Below are positions 32,027 through 32,898 of a stretch of 32,898 bases of DNA, one piece after another (the first letter of the stretch is position 1; each line of letters begins with the position of its first letter). The DNA lies in NCBI GenBank assembly GCA_002312935.1, contig DCAT01000022.1, positions 1 to 32,898 of the forward strand, in the 5' to 3' direction. The DNA comes from Oceanospirillaceae bacterium UBA1126 (GTDB lineage Bacteria > Pseudomonadota > Gammaproteobacteria > Pseudomonadales > Balneatricaceae). The notes beneath the pieces were generated by a model. It was not told the origin of the DNA and made no database searches. It saw only the letters and a program-made list of their open reading frames with translations. Position numbers and translations under genes: made by a program.

Positions 32027-32258
32027 ACGCACTAGTTCGCCCCAGGTTTTTCGACCAACGCCAAGGAGTAGTCAAAAGGGGTGGTTGTTGTTGGCTGTAT
32101 TGATGGTTATATTTCTGATTGCCCTAGGTGTGGTGATGTTGATGTCCCAAGCGCAGTTGAGTCTGCGAAGTGTTAGGCAAGGGCATCAAACCCTACAGGT
32201 GAGGATTAACCAATGGCCACCTTTACTCAATAACAGGAGGTATATTGATGCGCAATAA
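32013..32258 (+). CDS. Very short PilX/GspK-like minor pilin
   Basis: 81 residues from ATG 32013. The leader ends QKG and the mature part starts WLLLAVLMVIFLIALGVVML; there is no Glu at position 5, as in GspK and PilX. PilX is normally 170-200 residues, and this one stops about 30 residues after the helix. The frame ends inside the start of the next gene (11-base overlap), so there is no room for a lost C-terminal half. It could be a true minimal PilX, or the remains of a gene that lost its head together with pilY1. Identity rests on position and the N-terminal helix only. Confidence 0.6.
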   Translation: MCVAKRTSSPQVFRPTPRSSQKGWLLLAVLMVIFLIALGVVMLMSQAQLSLRSVRQGHQTLQVRINQWPPLLNNRRYIDAQ

Positions 32259-32649
32259 CATGCAAGGCTTTAGCCTGATGGAACTGTTGTTAGTATTGGC
32301 GTTGGTCAGTACCATCTTATCCTTAGCAGTGCCTTCATGGCGACAACATCAGTTGTCTGTAGGCCGTCAACAGGCTTGGTTGCAGTTGCAGCGCATTAGT
32401 TTGCAGCAGCAAATGTGGCATATTCAACACGGTGATTATTTTGCAGACATCAAATTAGCAATCAAGCCTGCTGAGCAGGTACGGTATAGTTATCAAGTGC
32501 AGCTCACAGAAACAGGTTTTTTACTCTCAGCAACAGCAAATGCTAATGGGCCGCAACGTCATGACGAATTCTGTTGGCGTCTCACACTATCAGATACTGG
32601 CGAAATGAAAAGTCTTAGTAAAGGGGGTGGAATCCAGCACTGCAAGTGA
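32248..32649 (+). CDS. pilE: PilE-like minor pilin
   Basis: 133 residues. The prepilin site is MQG|FSLMELLLVLALVSTILSL with Glu5. The globular part ends with two cysteines (FCWRLTLSDTGEMKS and QHC), as in PilE and major-pilin-like proteins. A perfect AGGAGG (32235-32240) is 7 bases before ATG 32248, the strongest ribosome site of the cluster, suggesting this product is made in larger amounts. pilY1, normally between pilX and pilE in Pseudomonas, is missing. Confidence 0.8.
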   Translation: MRNNMQGFSLMELLLVLALVSTILSLAVPSWRQHQLSVGRQQAWLQLQRISLQQQMWHIQHGDYFADIKLAIKPAEQVRYSYQVQLTETGFLLSATANANGPQRHDEFCWRLTLSDTGEMKSLSKGGGIQHCK

Positions 32650-32710
32650 GCACTTTGATGATGATATGGGTTACCATGGTTTTTTATTACTAGCAGCTTG
32701 GACTAACTTC

Positions 32711-32898
32711 ATGAGCGCGTCGCAACAGCATAAAATTATTGCAGCACTGCACACCCTACCTTTCATCGACATTGATGCCGAAGTGGCCAAGCGCGTTGAG
32801 TTTCTGAAACAAAGTTTAACCACCTCTGGAGCTAAGGCTCTAGTGTTAGGTTTATCGGGCGGTGTTGACTCAACTACGGCAGGGAAACTTGCACAAAG
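32711..32898 (+). CDS. nadE: NAD synthetase, N-terminal part (cut by window end)
   Basis: Open from ATG 32711 to the window edge, 62 residues. Converts nicotinic acid adenine dinucleotide to NAD. The P-loop LGLSGGVDSTTAGKLAQ (about residues 46-62) is the N-type ATP pyrophosphatase motif of NadE. The upstream FIDIDAEVAKRVEFLKQSL matches the ammonia-dependent form; no N-terminal nitrilase (glutaminase) domain is present. The ribosome site is weak. It is 61 bases after pilE and probably not part of the pilin unit. Confidence 0.88.
   Translation, partial: MSASQQHKIIAALHTLPFIDIDAEVAKRVEFLKQSLTTSGAKALVLGLSGGVDSTTAGKLAQ

Noticed and set aside
1..32898. Mobile elements, CRISPR arrays, tRNA or rRNA genes
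   Set aside because: No transposase or integrase, no terminal repeats with target duplications, no regularly spaced repeats, and no cloverleaf-like sequence were seen by reading; a tRNAscan or repeat search was not possible.

Overview
The window reads as chromosomal housekeeping DNA from a gammaproteobacterium with moderate GC (mid-40s percent by eye). Several gene blocks follow Pseudomonas-like order: alaS-lysC-csrA; comF / bioB-bioF-bioH-bioC-bioD followed by a long acyl-CoA dehydrogenase; ispB divergent from rplU-rpmA-obgE-proB; rpsT divergent from murJ-ribF-ileS-lspA-fkpB, then type IV minor pilins. A free-living relative of the Pseudomonas/Cellvibrio/Oceanospirillum groups is likely, but I cannot fix the genus from this sequence. 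I see no prophage, insertion sequence, CRISPR array, rRNA or tRNA gene.

Layout. 1-2388: end of alaS, lysC and csrA. 2394-7828: comF faces away from a tightly overlapped biotin operon (bioBFHCD). An 18-base palindrome resembling a BirA operator lies between them and covers the bioB -35 box. bioA is absent here. 7829-9838: a 599-residue acyl-CoA dehydrogenase behind a perfect 10-bp inverted repeat containing the PsrA fatty-acid-repressor motif, closed by a strong terminator. 9857-12325: dgkA on the minus strand, then adenine deaminase and an RmlD-like SDR lacking the catalytic Tyr. 12461-16083: moaA, a PlsC-like acyltransferase, moaC, moaD and plsC as one run. 16161-19003 (minus): fabB, fabA and ispB. 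19332-22422: rplU-rpmA, a terminator, obgE-proB. 22468-23667 (minus): a class II glutamine amidotransferase and rpsT. 23910-30290: murJ, ribF, ileS, lspA, fkpB. 30406-32649: five small prepilin-like genes without pilY1. 32711-32898: start of nadE, cut by the window edge.

The genes fall into a few themes: translation (alaS, ileS, rplU, rpmA, rpsT, obgE), fatty acid and envelope metabolism (fabA, fabB, plsC, a second acyltransferase, dgkA, acyl-CoA dehydrogenase, lspA, murJ), cofactors (biotin, molybdopterin, FAD, NAD, the quinone side chain), and pilus assembly. Biotin and fatty-acid degradation each carry a recognisable operator, which is the clearest regulatory content.

I do not see a convincing new defence, mobile or biosynthetic system. 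The items most worth a second look are the reduced minor-pilin cluster (81-residue PilX-like protein, no PilY1, Trp at mature position 1 in two pilins), the RmlD-like protein with Phe for Tyr, the possible ATT start of plsC, direct repeats in the fabA leader, and the two inferred operators.
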